Assembly (NCBI GenBank): GCA_963783235.1
Contig: CAWAMN010000001.1
Span: 372,001-436,000 of the forward strand
Origin: Thiohalomonas sp963783235
GTDB taxonomy: Bacteria > Pseudomonadota > Gammaproteobacteria > Thiohalomonadales > Thiohalomonadaceae
Reading direction: 5' to 3'
Length of the DNA: 64,000 nt
Part shown: one piece after another, positions 9,090 through 17,287 of the stretch
Position numbering within the stretch: the stretch's first letter is position 1
Layout of the letters: every line of letters begins with the position of its first letter
Position numbers and translations under genes: made by a program
Notes under the pieces: generated by a model
What the model saw: the letters and a program-made list of their open reading frames with translations, nothing else
Database searches by the model: none
Told to the model about the DNA's origin: nothing

Positions 9090-10220
9090 CTATGAAGCCA
9101 GCGCCCGGCTTTTCTCGTTGATTAGCCGCATCAGGGCATCAAACGGTTCGACAAATTTCTGGATGCCCTCCTCAAGCAGTTGGTCGGTCAACGCCTCGAA
9201 GTCGATACCCAGTTTGGTCAGGTCTTCGAGGACTTGGGCCGCTTCGTCCGTCCCCCGTTCGATCGTATCCTCCACACGTCCATGGTCTGCGAAAGCCGCA
9301 ATGGTAGCGCTGGGCATGGTGTTGACGGTAAAGGGACCGATCAGCGGTTCAACGTACATGATGTCGTTGTAACTCCGGTTCTTGGTGCTGGTGCTGGCCC
9401 AAAGCATGCGCTGGGGATTGGCTCCTTTCGCTGCCAGCGCCTGCCAGCGGTCGGTCTCCAGTATCGATTTGAAGCGGCGGTATGCCAGTTTGGCATTGGC
9501 GACAGCGGCCCTGCCCAGCAGGTCGACCGGACGCGGGTCGGCGGTCTGGATAGGCACTTCCGGGTCGATCTGGGCTTCGAGCCTGCTATCGACGAGAGTG
9601 TCAATCCGGCTCAGGAAGAAACTCGCCACGGAATTGATATGTCCAAGTGAGTGACCCGCCTCTGCGCGTCGCTCCAAGGCGCGCATATAGGTCTCGGCAA
9701 CTCCTTCGTATGCCTTTATGGAGAACAGCAACGTGATGTTCACGTTGATGTCCTCTAACAGCAGTTGCTCGATTGCCCCGAGCCCCGCTTTCGTGCCGGG
9801 AATTTTGATCATCAGGTTGGGTCGATCAACCGCTGCGTGCAGTCGGCGAGCCTCTTCGATGGAGGCCTGGGTCTCGTTGGCCAGGTGAGGTGAAACCTCC
9901 AGGCTTACGAAACCTTCCCGTTCCTCACTCCTGTCGTAGACCGGACGCAAGATATCGCAGGCGGCCCGAATGTCGTCGGTCACGACCCGCTCATAGATTT
10001 GGGCGGTAGCCAGACCGGAGCGGGTCAATTCCCGAATCTGGTCGTCATAACCTTCCTGGCCACTGATCGCCTTATGGAAGATCGCGGGATTCGAGGTGAT
10101 TCCCCGCAGGCCGTCCTCACGGACGCGACGCTCCAGTTCGCCGTTGAGGATCATGGAACGGGTCAGGTTGTCGAGCCAGTAGCTCTGGCCATAGTCGTGG
10201 AGCTGCCGAAGTGGGTTCAT
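9090..10220 (-). CDS. tal: Transaldolase
   Basis: This 376-residue cytosolic transaldolase belongs to the long (cyanobacterial/actinobacterial-type) subfamily. It moves a dihydroxyacetone unit between sedoheptulose-7-phosphate and glyceraldehyde-3-phosphate in the non-oxidative pentose phosphate pathway. Visible landmarks are GITSNPAIFHKAI near 39-51, SLEVSPHLA near 106-114, NLMIKIPGTKAG and the Schiff-base Lys in LWASTSTKN, followed by MYVEPLIGPFTVNTMP. An AGGAG site precedes the ATG. It lies about 30 bp downstream of the aldolase gene in the same orientation, so the pair is probably co-transcribed. Confidence 0.93.
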   Translation of the reverse strand: MNPLRQLHDYGQSYWLDNLTRSMILNGELERRVREDGLRGITSNPAIFHKAISGQEGYDDQIRELTRSGLATAQIYERVVTDDIRAACDILRPVYDRSEEREGFVSLEVSPHLANETQASIEEARRLHAAVDRPNLMIKIPGTKAGLGAIEQLLLEDINVNITLLFSIKAYEGVAETYMRALERRAEAGHSLGHINSVASFFLSRIDTLVDSRLEAQIDPEVPIQTADPRPVDLLGRAAVANAKLAYRRFKSILETDRWQALAAKGANPQRMLWASTSTKNRSYNDIMYVEPLIGPFTVNTMPSATIAAFADHGRVEDTIERGTDEAAQVLEDLTKLGIDFEALTDQLLEEGIQKFVEPFDALMRLINEKSRALAS

Positions 10221-10231
10221 AAGGATATCTC

Positions 10232-11251
10232 CTAGGCCTCCATGGCCGGGTCATAAGAGCCGCGGCTGGCGTCCGCGGCCAGGCGGGCCCGGTGATAAAA
10301 GGCCTCTTGGGCATCCTCGATCGTGTCGGTTCGACCGTCCCAGGATGCCATGGCGGGTTCCTGGAGAGCTCGGGCGAAAGAGAAGCTCAGCGCCCAGGGC
10401 TGATTGGCGAAATCCCGGTTCATGGCATTGAGGTTGGCCGTCGCTTGTATCGGAGTTTGGCCGCCGGAGAGGAAATTGATACTTCGTACGGCTGCCGGAA
10501 CGGTTCGCCGCAGCACCTTCAAGGTCTGTTCGGCAACCTCGTGCGGTTCGGCGCGGTGTCCGCTCGACTTGCCGGGCAAGACCATGCTCGGTTTGAGAAT
10601 CATCGACTCCAGAGCGACGCTGTGACGATGTAGCGCATGGAAGACCTCGTGCAGGACCGCTTGAGCCACGGTGGCGCAGCGTTCGATGTCGTGGTCGCCG
10701 TCGAGCAAGACCTCCGGCTCCACGATGGGTACCAAACCCTCGGCCTGGCATGCCGCAGCATACCGGGCCAGCACCTCGGCATTGGCCTCGATGCCGAGAC
10801 GGGTCGGATTGCGCGGACCGATGCCGTAGACCTCGCGCCACTTGGCAAAGCGCGCACCTTGCCGCTTGTAACCGACCAGCCGCTCTTGCAGTCCGTCCAG
10901 ACCCTGGGTGATCTTGTCGCCCTCGGCGCCGGGCAGCTCCACGGTACCCTTGTCCACTTTAATGCCCGGGACGATCCCCTGGTCAGCGGCCACATCGGGA
11001 AGCGGGCGACCGGTGCCGTCCTTCTGCCCAAGTGTCTCTTCGTAAAGAATGACCCCGGAAATATACTCGCCGACGCCGGCGGTGGTCAGAAGCAGGGAGC
11101 GGTAGGTTCGCCGCGTTTCCTCCGAGGATTCGATTCCGGTCGCTTTGAAACGTTTGGTGATCGTCGGGGTACTTTCGTCCGCCGCCAGTATGCCTTTTCC
11201 GGGGCGTACCAAAGCGGCCATGGTCTGCTGAAGTTCATCGACGGGGGGCAT
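10232..11251 (-). CDS. Fructose-bisphosphate aldolase, class I
   Basis: This 339-residue metal-independent aldolase cleaves or forms fructose-1,6-bisphosphate. GKGILAADES near the N-terminus and GIKVDKGTV are class I landmarks. ILKPSMVLPGK carries the Schiff-base Lys, and NFLSGGQTP forms the phosphate-binding loop. I prefer the ATG at 11251, because AAGGAGG lies eight bases before it; a GTG at 11260 would abut the Shine-Dalgarno. The gene leads the aldolase-transaldolase unit, consistent with sugar-phosphate interconversion. Class I aldolases in proteobacteria are often second, gluconeogenic or Calvin-cycle-associated isozymes, but no Calvin gene is adjacent. Confidence 0.92.
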   Translation of the reverse strand: MPPVDELQQTMAALVRPGKGILAADESTPTITKRFKATGIESSEETRRTYRSLLLTTAGVGEYISGVILYEETLGQKDGTGRPLPDVAADQGIVPGIKVDKGTVELPGAEGDKITQGLDGLQERLVGYKRQGARFAKWREVYGIGPRNPTRLGIEANAEVLARYAAACQAEGLVPIVEPEVLLDGDHDIERCATVAQAVLHEVFHALHRHSVALESMILKPSMVLPGKSSGHRAEPHEVAEQTLKVLRRTVPAAVRSINFLSGGQTPIQATANLNAMNRDFANQPWALSFSFARALQEPAMASWDGRTDTIEDAQEAFYHRARLAADASRGSYDPAMEA

Positions 11252-11288
11252 GACGGACACCTCCTTGAAAGGCCTTTACCGCGAAGGC

Positions 11289-11556
11289 TAGTGTACTGTT
11301 GCATGCTTGGCGATACTTTCAGAGCCCCCCAAAAATGTCAGGACAAGGCGCAGCGCGCAGGCAATGGTTATTCCCTTGTCAAGCGCTGCAACGCCGTCAT
11401 GGCGTTTTTGGGGGGCTCCCTCCGGGCGAGCCGCTGGCCGGCCATCTGCGGCGTTGCGTTTCTTGGAAAGGGCGCGCCATTCCCTGCGAAACGCGCCTTG
11501 CATCTGGCCGGCCAGCGGCTCGCTGAATGCACCGCCAAGCATGCAACAGTACACTA
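11289..11556. repeat. 268-bp nested palindromic (MITE-like) element
   Basis: The ends are a perfect 24-bp inverted repeat (11289-11312 and 11533-11556) that continues inward imperfectly. Inside are two further perfect inverted repeats: 14 bp, six C plus five A flanked by GAG (11322-11335 with 11405-11418), and 19 bp, GC-rich (11426-11444 with 11505-11523). A smaller GACAAGG/CCTTGTC pair (11342-11348, 11374-11380) sits in the first hairpin. The DNA or its RNA could therefore fold into a stem bearing two large hairpin arms. It contains no convincing gene; the several open frames through it are by-products of its composition. It lies just upstream of the aldolase gene, occupying its promoter region. 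Confidence 0.8.
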
Positions 11557-11626
11557 ATGCCGCTCGACACTACTTCAACACGACCGAGTCCTCATCATCC
11601 GGCGAGGGATTGGCGGGGTTCCACGC

Positions 11627-11659
11627 AAAAAAACATCCGACCGGTCAAAGCCGGTCGGA
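11627..11659 (-). terminator. Rho-independent terminator of the EF-hand protein gene
   Basis: Read on the minus strand, a 9-bp perfect stem (TCCGACCGG, positions 11636-11644, with CCGGTCGGA, 11651-11659) with a six-base loop is followed within a few bases by seven T. It starts about 27 bases after the stop codon of the minus-strand EF-hand gene. Confidence 0.8.
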
Positions 11660-11685
11660 CGCCGGAACAGCCATTCAGCCGAAGC

Positions 11686-12879
11686 TTATTCCTGGTTCAT
11701 CGAGCCGGGCTCCTCACTCATGCCGGTGTCTTCGCCCATGCCTGAATCGATACCGGTATCCGGCTTCATTTGGTTTCCAGTACCTGCGGCTTCCCACCCG
11801 GCTTCGAAGGCGCTGAATTCGGACTCATCGAGTTGGTCATCCGAATTAACGTCCACGTCCTGCCAGGCATTCACGATATTCTCATGTTTTTGGGCTTCGT
11901 CGCGGCTGATATAGCCGTCGCCGTTCTCGTCGACTTCATCGAACGAGGCCAGTTGGTCCTGCTGCTGCATGCCGAACTGCTGGGGCTGCTGTTCGCTTTC
12001 GAAGACGCTGAATTCAGCCCGGTCCAGCTCCTGGTTACTGTCGAAGTCGTACTGCTGCCAGTTCTGGGCCAGCTGATCGTTCTGCTGAGCCTCGTCCTGA
12101 CTGATAATGCCGTCGCCATCGACGTCGAGGTCACTGAAAGAGGCAGTCTGTTCAGGCTTCTGGTCCGGTGCCTGCGCGCCCATCTCGTCCTCCCCCATAG
12201 CCCCGTTGACGCCGGTGTCTTCGGGTTTCATGTCCGACTCGAAGGCGCTGAATTCCGACTGGTCCAGCTGCTGGTTGGAATCGAGATCGTACTGCTGCCA
12301 GTTCTGGGCCAACTGATCATACGTTTGAGCCTCTTCCTGGCTAATGACCCCGTTTCCATCCTCGTCGATCTCCTCGAAGGAGGCGATCTCCACCCCGGGA
12401 CTGACTCCGCTCACCTCAGCGAGACGCTCGGTGTCACTGACCGAATCGTAGTCGTCCGCGTTGTAGGCTGTACGCTGGTCCAGCTCTTCCTGAGTCAGTT
12501 TGTCGGAGGTGACGATTTCATCGCCTCGGGCGTGAAGGTCTTCCACCGGGAGGGTGACCCGGTTCTGACCGACGCCGAGTATCCCGCCGACCGCAACGAC
12601 CGCGTGCAGGCTCTGGTCATCCTTCTTCTGGACGATATCGCTGATTTCACCCAGATTGTTTCCATCGGCACTGATCAGGGGTTTGTTTTTGAGTTCACTG
12701 ACCTGCATCTGCATCAGCGAATTGGCTGACTCTCGTTCACTCCCCATTTGGCTGTCCTGCTGCATGCCGTCCTGGGAGGACCCTTCGTAATCCATGCCGG
12801 CAGCAAGGACAGAACCCGGTGCCGCAATGGAAAGGCCCATTACTGCGCCGACAATGATCGAAAGCTGTTTCTTATCCAT
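11686..12879 (-). CDS. Exported PRC-barrel protein with three EF-hand pairs
   Basis: This 397-residue, very acidic, Gln/Asp/Glu-rich protein has a signal peptide ending near residue 27 (AAPGSVLAA). A PRC-barrel-like domain (about 60-118, KPLISADGNNLGEISDI) follows. The C-terminal half is a threefold repeat of about 50 residues (166-215, 246-295, 311-360), each with two EF-hand loops, for example DEDGNGVISQEE and DLDSNQQLDQSE. That makes six potential calcium sites. The repeats are joined by Met/Gly/Gln/Asp-rich linkers. The ATG at 12879 is chosen because it has an AGGAG site and opens the signal peptide. It probably acts as a periplasmic or secreted calcium-responsive protein; no enzymatic domain is visible. 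A strong terminator follows. Confidence 0.8.
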   Translation of the reverse strand: MDKKQLSIIVGAVMGLSIAAPGSVLAAGMDYEGSSQDGMQQDSQMGSERESANSLMQMQVSELKNKPLISADGNNLGEISDIVQKKDDQSLHAVVAVGGILGVGQNRVTLPVEDLHARGDEIVTSDKLTQEELDQRTAYNADDYDSVSDTERLAEVSGVSPGVEIASFEEIDEDGNGVISQEEAQTYDQLAQNWQQYDLDSNQQLDQSEFSAFESDMKPEDTGVNGAMGEDEMGAQAPDQKPEQTASFSDLDVDGDGIISQDEAQQNDQLAQNWQQYDFDSNQELDRAEFSVFESEQQPQQFGMQQQDQLASFDEVDENGDGYISRDEAQKHENIVNAWQDVDVNSDDQLDESEFSAFEAGWEAAGTGNQMKPDTGIDSGMGEDTGMSEEPGSMNQE

Positions 12880-12958
12880 ATACGATCTCCTATCGCTGAA
12901 ACTCTCTGTGTCCATTTCTAGTGAATGCAGCGAGCCGCGACTATCCGTAATTTCCACA

Positions 12959-13208
12959 CTATGGTGCATCTGCAACCAGCCTTTCGACTTCCCGGACCAG
13001 GTCATCGATGAAGGCCGAGGCGGTCAGATCGGCCCCGCCATGGACCACTCGATGCACGACGATGTCCGGGGCCCGGTCTTCACAAAAGCCGGAGAAGCTC
13101 TTCAGGGCGAGCATCGCCCGGGAATTTGTCTTCACTTACCCGTTGGCGATCCGCGGAGCGGGTCAGTTTGACGGAGGTATTTCCGGCATTGACGACGAGG
13201 ACATCCAT
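12959..13208 (-). pseudogene. ackA: Acetate kinase N-terminal remnant
   Basis: The minus strand begins at an ATG (13208) with a GGAG site and reads MDVLVVNAGNTSVKL, the conserved acetate kinase N-terminus (normally NAGSSSLK). After about 40 residues the frame ends at a stop. Shifting by one base in the AAAA run at 13084-13087 lets it continue into IVVHRVVHGGADLTASAFID, which matches the HRVVHGG substrate-binding motif of acetate kinase. A stop at 12959 follows at the point where APLHNP would be expected. The remaining roughly 300 residues, including the catalytic Arg and the ATP site, are absent; the next DNA is the leader of the EF-hand gene. It is therefore a truncated relic. Confidence 0.75.
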
Positions 13209-13317
13209 GGGACAGGACTCCGACGAAATAAAAGGTTTTTTCCAGTGTAATCTTCGTCTGACTGTGGCGTTGACACTCAAGGCCTCAAGTCTATCTTGCT
13301 CGGTAGAGGAGTCGCCT

Positions 13318-13641
13318 ATGTGGGATGATCGCGAAAGCCGCCGAATGGGAGCCGATGCTGAACTGCTCGTCTATCGGGAAGGCGCACCGGCCGGTAGTGG
13401 AAAAGTGAGAAACGTCAGTCTGGATGGGCTTTTTATCCAGACCAATACACCGGACCTTGACCGGGATGATCATGTCGAGTTGGAGTACCGGAGTTTGAGC
13501 GGAAAACGAACGTACCGCTTTGATGCGCTTGTTGTACATCGGAGCGACGATGGCGTGGGTCTTTTTGTGGAGCGCGACGATAAACGCGCCGCCGATGGAA
13601 TCCGGGCACTGATGGGAGTCCATAAGCGCGTACATCACTGA
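13318..13641 (+). CDS. PilZ-domain protein
   Basis: This 107-residue protein begins at an ATG preceded by AGAGGAG. It has the fold and spacing of a stand-alone PilZ domain: an Arg-rich N-terminus (DDRESRRMGADAELLVY), NVSLDGLFIQT near residues 38-48 corresponding to the (D/N)xSxxG motif, then beta strands. PilZ proteins bind cyclic di-GMP through an N-terminal RxxxR and DxSxxG. Here Arg residues precede the NVSLDG motif, where Asn replaces the usual Asp. Binding is therefore plausible but not certain. It is 38 bp upstream of glgC in the same direction. Confidence 0.75.
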   Translation: MWDDRESRRMGADAELLVYREGAPAGSGKVRNVSLDGLFIQTNTPDLDRDDHVELEYRSLSGKRTYRFDALVVHRSDDGVGLFVERDDKRAADGIRALMGVHKRVHH

Positions 13642-13678
13642 TACGGCTGGGGGCGGTATTGAGTCACAAGGAGGTGAT

Positions 13679-14909
13679 ATGGGTGCGACGGCCAAGGTAC
13701 TGGCCATCGTTCTCGCCGGCGGGGAGGGATCACGCCTGAGCCCGCTGACGAAGGAGCGATCAAAACCATCGGTCCCCTTTGGTGGACGTTACCGAATCGT
13801 CGATTTTGTCCTCAGCAATTTTATCAACTCCCACATCTATTCCATCTACCTCCTGGTTCAGTACAAGTCCCAGTCGCTTATCGAGCATGTGCGTAAGGGG
13901 TGGGGGCTGTCACCGCTGATTACCGGTCATTTCGTCACCGTTGTTCCCCCCCAAATGCGCGACGGTGCCGATTGGTTCCAGGGTACATCGGATGCGGTTT
14001 ATCAGAATCTCAACCTGATCCATAAGCACCGGCCCGATATTGTCGCGGTATTCGGTGCCGACCACATCTACCGAATGGACTTGCGACAGATGATTCGATT
14101 CCATCAGGAGATGCAGGCCGATGTGAGTGTCGCCGCACTGCCGGTGCCGCTCAGCGAAACCCGGGCCTTCGGAATCATCGAAACGGACGAGAAGGGACGT
14201 ATCAACGAGTTTCAGGAGAAGCCTGAGTCGGCCAGGCCGATGCCCGGCCAGCGGAACCGGGCTTTCGCCTCCATGGGCAATTACCTGTTCAGCCGGGAAA
14301 CGCTTGTGGAAGCCCTCCAGGAGGCACACAGGCGGGGGGAGAAGGACTTTGGAAAAGATGTCATTCCCCGTCTTCTCGGTGAGAAGCGCGTCTATGCCTA
14401 CGATTTCTCCACCAATCGGGTTCCCGGAGTTAAAGAGTATGAGGAACACGCCTACTGGCGAGACGTGGGCAGCATAAGGGCCTACTGGTATGCCCATCAG
14501 GATCTTTTGGGCCCCAAGCCGCGGTTCGATCTGTTCAATCCGTACTGGCCCATTCGTTCCAGCAACTACGACGGACCCACCGCGAGGATTATCGCGGGGA
14601 GGGTGGAAGACAGCAGTATCGGCGCGGGGGCCATCGTGTACGGCGGCCACATCAAGAACAGCATCGTGCGCCGTGAAGTGGTCATTGAAGATGACGTTGA
14701 AATCGAAGACTGCATCATCATGGATTACGTGATGATCAAAAGGGGCAGTTCGACTCCGTGGCGTGATTGTTGATCGCTACAACATTATCGACAAAGACAC
14801 GCGAATCGGATTCGATCGAAAGGCGGATGAAGCCAACTATTTCATCGATGAAAGCGCCAATCTGGTGGTTGTTTCAAAAGGGCGAAGGCATTTGGACCTG
14901 GTCTATTGA
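13679..14909 (+). CDS. glgC: Glucose-1-phosphate adenylyltransferase, frameshifted near the C-terminus
   Basis: GlgC makes ADP-glucose from glucose-1-phosphate and ATP, the committed step of bacterial glycogen synthesis. The N-terminal nucleotidyltransferase begins with AGGEGSRLSPLTKERSKP. Also visible are the glucose-phosphate region EEHAYWRDVGS and a C-terminal left-handed beta helix from about 295. As sequenced the frame ends at 14773 (364 residues, tail SSTPWRDC). The next frame, up to 14909, continues the family sequence RLRGVIVDRYNIIDKDTRIGF and ends ...DLVY. One extra base near 14747-14751 explains this; corrected length is about 409 residues, close to the family norm of ~420. An excellent AAGGAGGTGAT Shine-Dalgarno precedes the ATG. 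Either a sequencing error or loss of the last helical coils is possible. Confidence 0.88.
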
Positions 14910-15069
14910 GCAAAAAACGTGCGAACGCGCGGCAATCTTTGCCCCATCGGTTGGGGTTCCCGCCAAACATCTTTTCCTCTCCTTCCCAGCCCCGCAGGCA
15001 TTCAGAAGCTTCGACGGGAACGGGTGGCCGGCCGCCGCATGGACCACTGGGTTGTACCGGCGGGGCATA

Positions 15070-15093
15070 CGTTATATCTTCGCGTATATAACG
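15070..15093. promoter_or_regulatory. Putative ModE operator
   Basis: A perfect 8-bp inverted repeat, CGTTATAT (15070-15077) and ATATAACG (15086-15093), with an eight-base spacer lies 18 bp before the modE start codon. It matches the known ModE operator pattern of CG-N-TATAT half-sites separated by 6-8 bases. Its position suggests autorepression of modE and possibly of the whole downstream mod cluster when molybdate is bound. Confidence 0.75.
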
Positions 15094-15110
15094 GTTGGGC
15101 AGGGCTGGAA

Positions 15111-15923
15111 ATGGCCAAATTCGGTAACGCGGCGCGTCTGGGAGGGCGCTTCTGGCTGGATAAGGAGAACAGCCGGTTTCTCGGTCACGGCCGAGTTCAA
15201 CTGCTGGAGATGATCGCTCAATGTGGCTCCATTTCCGCGGCGGCCCGGGCGATGGGAATGAGCTACAAGGCTGCATGGGATGCGGTCGATGCGATGAACA
15301 ACCTGTCCGATGAGCCTCTGGTGGTCCGTTCCACGGGAGGTCGTCGGGGCGGAGGCACACGACTGACCGAACATGGGCTGAGAACGGTGGAACTGTTCCG
15401 CCGCATCGAGCGTGAGTACCAGAGCTTTCTGGCTCACCTCAGCGAAGGGATCGGTGACTTCGATCGGTACTACGAATTGATACGGCGCTTCTCCCTGAAA
15501 ACATCGGCGCGCAATCAGTATCAGGGCTGCATCAGTCGAGTCGTCAAGGGGGCCGTCAACTCCGAAGTGGTCCTGGCCCTTCCGGGCGGTGACGAACTGG
15601 TGGCCGTTGTCACCAATGAGAGCGTCGAGTGTTTGCAACTCAGGGAAGGAACCCGCGCCCACGCGATGGTCAAGGAATCGGCGGTCATGTTGGCGCCCGC
15701 GGCGGAGGCGCTGCAGATCAGTGCCCGAAACCGGCTCTGCGGCCGGGTCGTGCGCTGTCAGGAGGGTGCGGTCAATGGTGAAGTACGACTGGAGTTGCCC
15801 GGCGGAAAAGCCGTTACCGCCATCATCACCAACCAAAGCATTTGCCGCCTGGGTATCAAGGAGGGCGGCGAAGTCTGCGCCCTGATCAAAGCAAGCGATG
15901 TCATTCTCGCCATCAGCGACTAA
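15111..15923 (+). CDS. modE: Molybdate-responsive transcriptional regulator ModE
   Basis: This 270-residue regulator combines a LysR-like winged helix (about 20-110, with QCGSISAAARAMGMSYKAAWDAVDAMNN as the recognition region) and two C-terminal Mop domains (about 130-195 and 203-268). Each Mop domain starts with a SARNxxxG motif, SARNQYQGCI and SARNRLCGRV. The dimer binds molybdate or tungstate through the Mop domains and then represses transport genes. I choose the ATG at 15111; the frame is open upstream to 14919, but that region holds the operator. It is the first gene of a modE-molbindin-modABC series. Confidence 0.92.
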   Translation: MAKFGNAARLGGRFWLDKENSRFLGHGRVQLLEMIAQCGSISAAARAMGMSYKAAWDAVDAMNNLSDEPLVVRSTGGRRGGGTRLTEHGLRTVELFRRIEREYQSFLAHLSEGIGDFDRYYELIRRFSLKTSARNQYQGCISRVVKGAVNSEVVLALPGGDELVAVVTNESVECLQLREGTRAHAMVKESAVMLAPAAEALQISARNRLCGRVVRCQEGAVNGEVRLELPGGKAVTAIITNQSICRLGIKEGGEVCALIKASDVILAISD

Positions 15924-15993
15924 TCACCGGAGGCAAGGCCGACATGCGACCGCGGCAACCAAGCAAAGCCGGTAACCGGCTCCCGCAAACCTG

Positions 15994-16446
15994 GTGAATA
16001 CAGCGGTTCCGATGGATCTTCGGATCAGCACGCGCAATCGCTATGCGGGCCGGGTGGCTGAAGTCCGGAGTGATAGCGTGGATGCCGAGGTGGTGCTGGA
16101 GCTGAGCGCAGGTGAAAGACTGGTCTCGATCATCACTCACGCGAGCGTCGAACGACTCGGGTTGAGCGAAGGCAGTTCGGTTGTTGCGCTGGTGAAGGCC
16201 TCGTCGGTGCTTGTATCCGCGGGACCTACGCCACCGCTGACCAGTGTGAGCAACGTGCTCTGTGGTCAAGTCGTTCACTCGCTCAAAGGAGCGGTGAATG
16301 GGGAGGTCGTGCTGCAACTTCCGAGTGGGCTGGAGATAGCGGCGATCGTGACCAACGCCAGCATGGAAAAGCTGGCCCTCGCCCAGGGCAAGCGGGCCTG
16401 TGGCCTCATCAGGGCCTCGAGCGTGCTGCTGGTCGCACAGGGTTAA
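15994..16446 (+). CDS. Di-Mop molbindin
   Basis: This protein of up to 150 residues consists only of two Mop domains in tandem: DLRISTRNRYAGRV near 8-21 and SVSNVLCGQV near 84-93, each followed by VxAEVVLEL or VNGEVVLQL and an ALVKASSV-type end. Such molbindins (ModG/Mop) assemble into small oligomers that bind and buffer cytoplasmic molybdate or tungstate. GTG 15994 and ATG 16012 are both possible starts. It sits between modE and modA and probably arose from the ModE C-terminus, to which it is similar. Confidence 0.88.
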   Translation: MNTAVPMDLRISTRNRYAGRVAEVRSDSVDAEVVLELSAGERLVSIITHASVERLGLSEGSSVVALVKASSVLVSAGPTPPLTSVSNVLCGQVVHSLKGAVNGEVVLQLPSGLEIAAIVTNASMEKLALAQGKRACGLIRASSVLLVAQG

Positions 16447-16496
16447 GGCTGTGCGAATTGCAAAAAACACATCAGGAATCAATAGGGGAAACCGAC

Positions 16497-17255
16497 GTGA
16501 AAGTCAGAACACGATATAGACTGGCGCTTGCTCTGCTCGGAGTGCTCTGCGGTAGCGCCCAGGCGGGCGAAGTCTCGGTTGCGGTGGCGTCGAATTTCAC
16601 CGACGCCATCCAGGCCATCGTGCCGAGGTTTGAAGCCGACACCGGTCACTCCGTGAAGGTGAGTTTCGGGTCGACGGGCAAGCTCTATGCCCAGATCGCC
16701 AATGGTGCTCCTTTTGAGGTTTTCCTCGCCGCCGACACTGCCCGGCCGGCGCGACTCGAAAGCGAGGGGTTCACGGTGGCAGGAAGTCGCTACACCTACG
16801 CCTCCGGACGACTGGTCCTGTGGAGTCCCGATGTCAGCGTCGTGGACAGTCAGGGGATCGTTCTCGAGTTGGGTGACTTCCGAAAACTCGCTATCGCCAA
16901 TCCGAAAACCGCGCCCTACGGTCTAGCGGCGCGGCAGGTTCTGGACAACCTCCACCTCTGGGAGGCGCTTCAGTCCAAACTGGTACGGGGCGACAACATC
17001 GCCCAGGCCTTCCAGTTCGTCGCCACTCAAAACGCCCAACTCGGTTTTGTCGCCAAGTCTCAGGTGATGGCGCTGGACGAGGCCGATCGCGGTTCCTACT
17101 GGAATATCGGGACGGAACTCTACTCCCCCATTGAACAGCAGGCGGTTCTGCTCAAACGGGGCGAAAACGATGAGGCGGCCCGAGCTTTTGTCGAATACCT
17201 GAAAGGTGAGCGAGCCCGCTCAGTCATCAAGGGGTTCGGCTACGGCCTGGAGTGA
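16497..17255 (+). CDS. modA: Molybdate ABC transporter periplasmic binding protein
   Basis: This 252-residue ModA has a signal peptide (about 1-21, ending GSAQA). It captures molybdate in the periplasm. VAVASNFTDAI, FGSTGKLYAQIANGAPFEVFLAAD and the PKTAPYGLAARQVL segment are typical ModA ligand-contact regions. The GTG at 16497 has an AGGGGAA Shine-Dalgarno and gives a normal signal peptide; a TTG at 16458 would add an unlikely extension. It leads modABC and is 50 bp after the molbindin gene. Confidence 0.92.
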   Translation: MKVRTRYRLALALLGVLCGSAQAGEVSVAVASNFTDAIQAIVPRFEADTGHSVKVSFGSTGKLYAQIANGAPFEVFLAADTARPARLESEGFTVAGSRYTYASGRLVLWSPDVSVVDSQGIVLELGDFRKLAIANPKTAPYGLAARQVLDNLHLWEALQSKLVRGDNIAQAFQFVATQNAQLGFVAKSQVMALDEADRGSYWNIGTELYSPIEQQAVLLKRGENDEAARAFVEYLKGERARSVIKGFGYGLE

Positions 17256-17287
17256 AGCGCCTCTGCGGCTAAGGACATCGACGAATC

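Noticed and set aside
11288..11816. Several open frames across the palindromic element
   Set aside because: They run on both strands through inverted repeats, have no ribosome site or recognisable domain, and share low-complexity Arg/Gly-rich products; they are a by-product of the repeat.
13008..13250. Plus-strand open frame opposite the ackA relic
   Set aside because: No ribosome site or family similarity; the minus strand carries clear acetate kinase motifs.
14910..15069. Possible molybdenum-cofactor riboswitch before modE
   Set aside because: No conserved Moco-motif elements could be recognised by eye; the ModE box explains the regulation.
14919..15110. N-terminal extension of ModE
   Set aside because: The extension has no ModE similarity and spans the operator; the usual ModE N-terminus begins at 15111.
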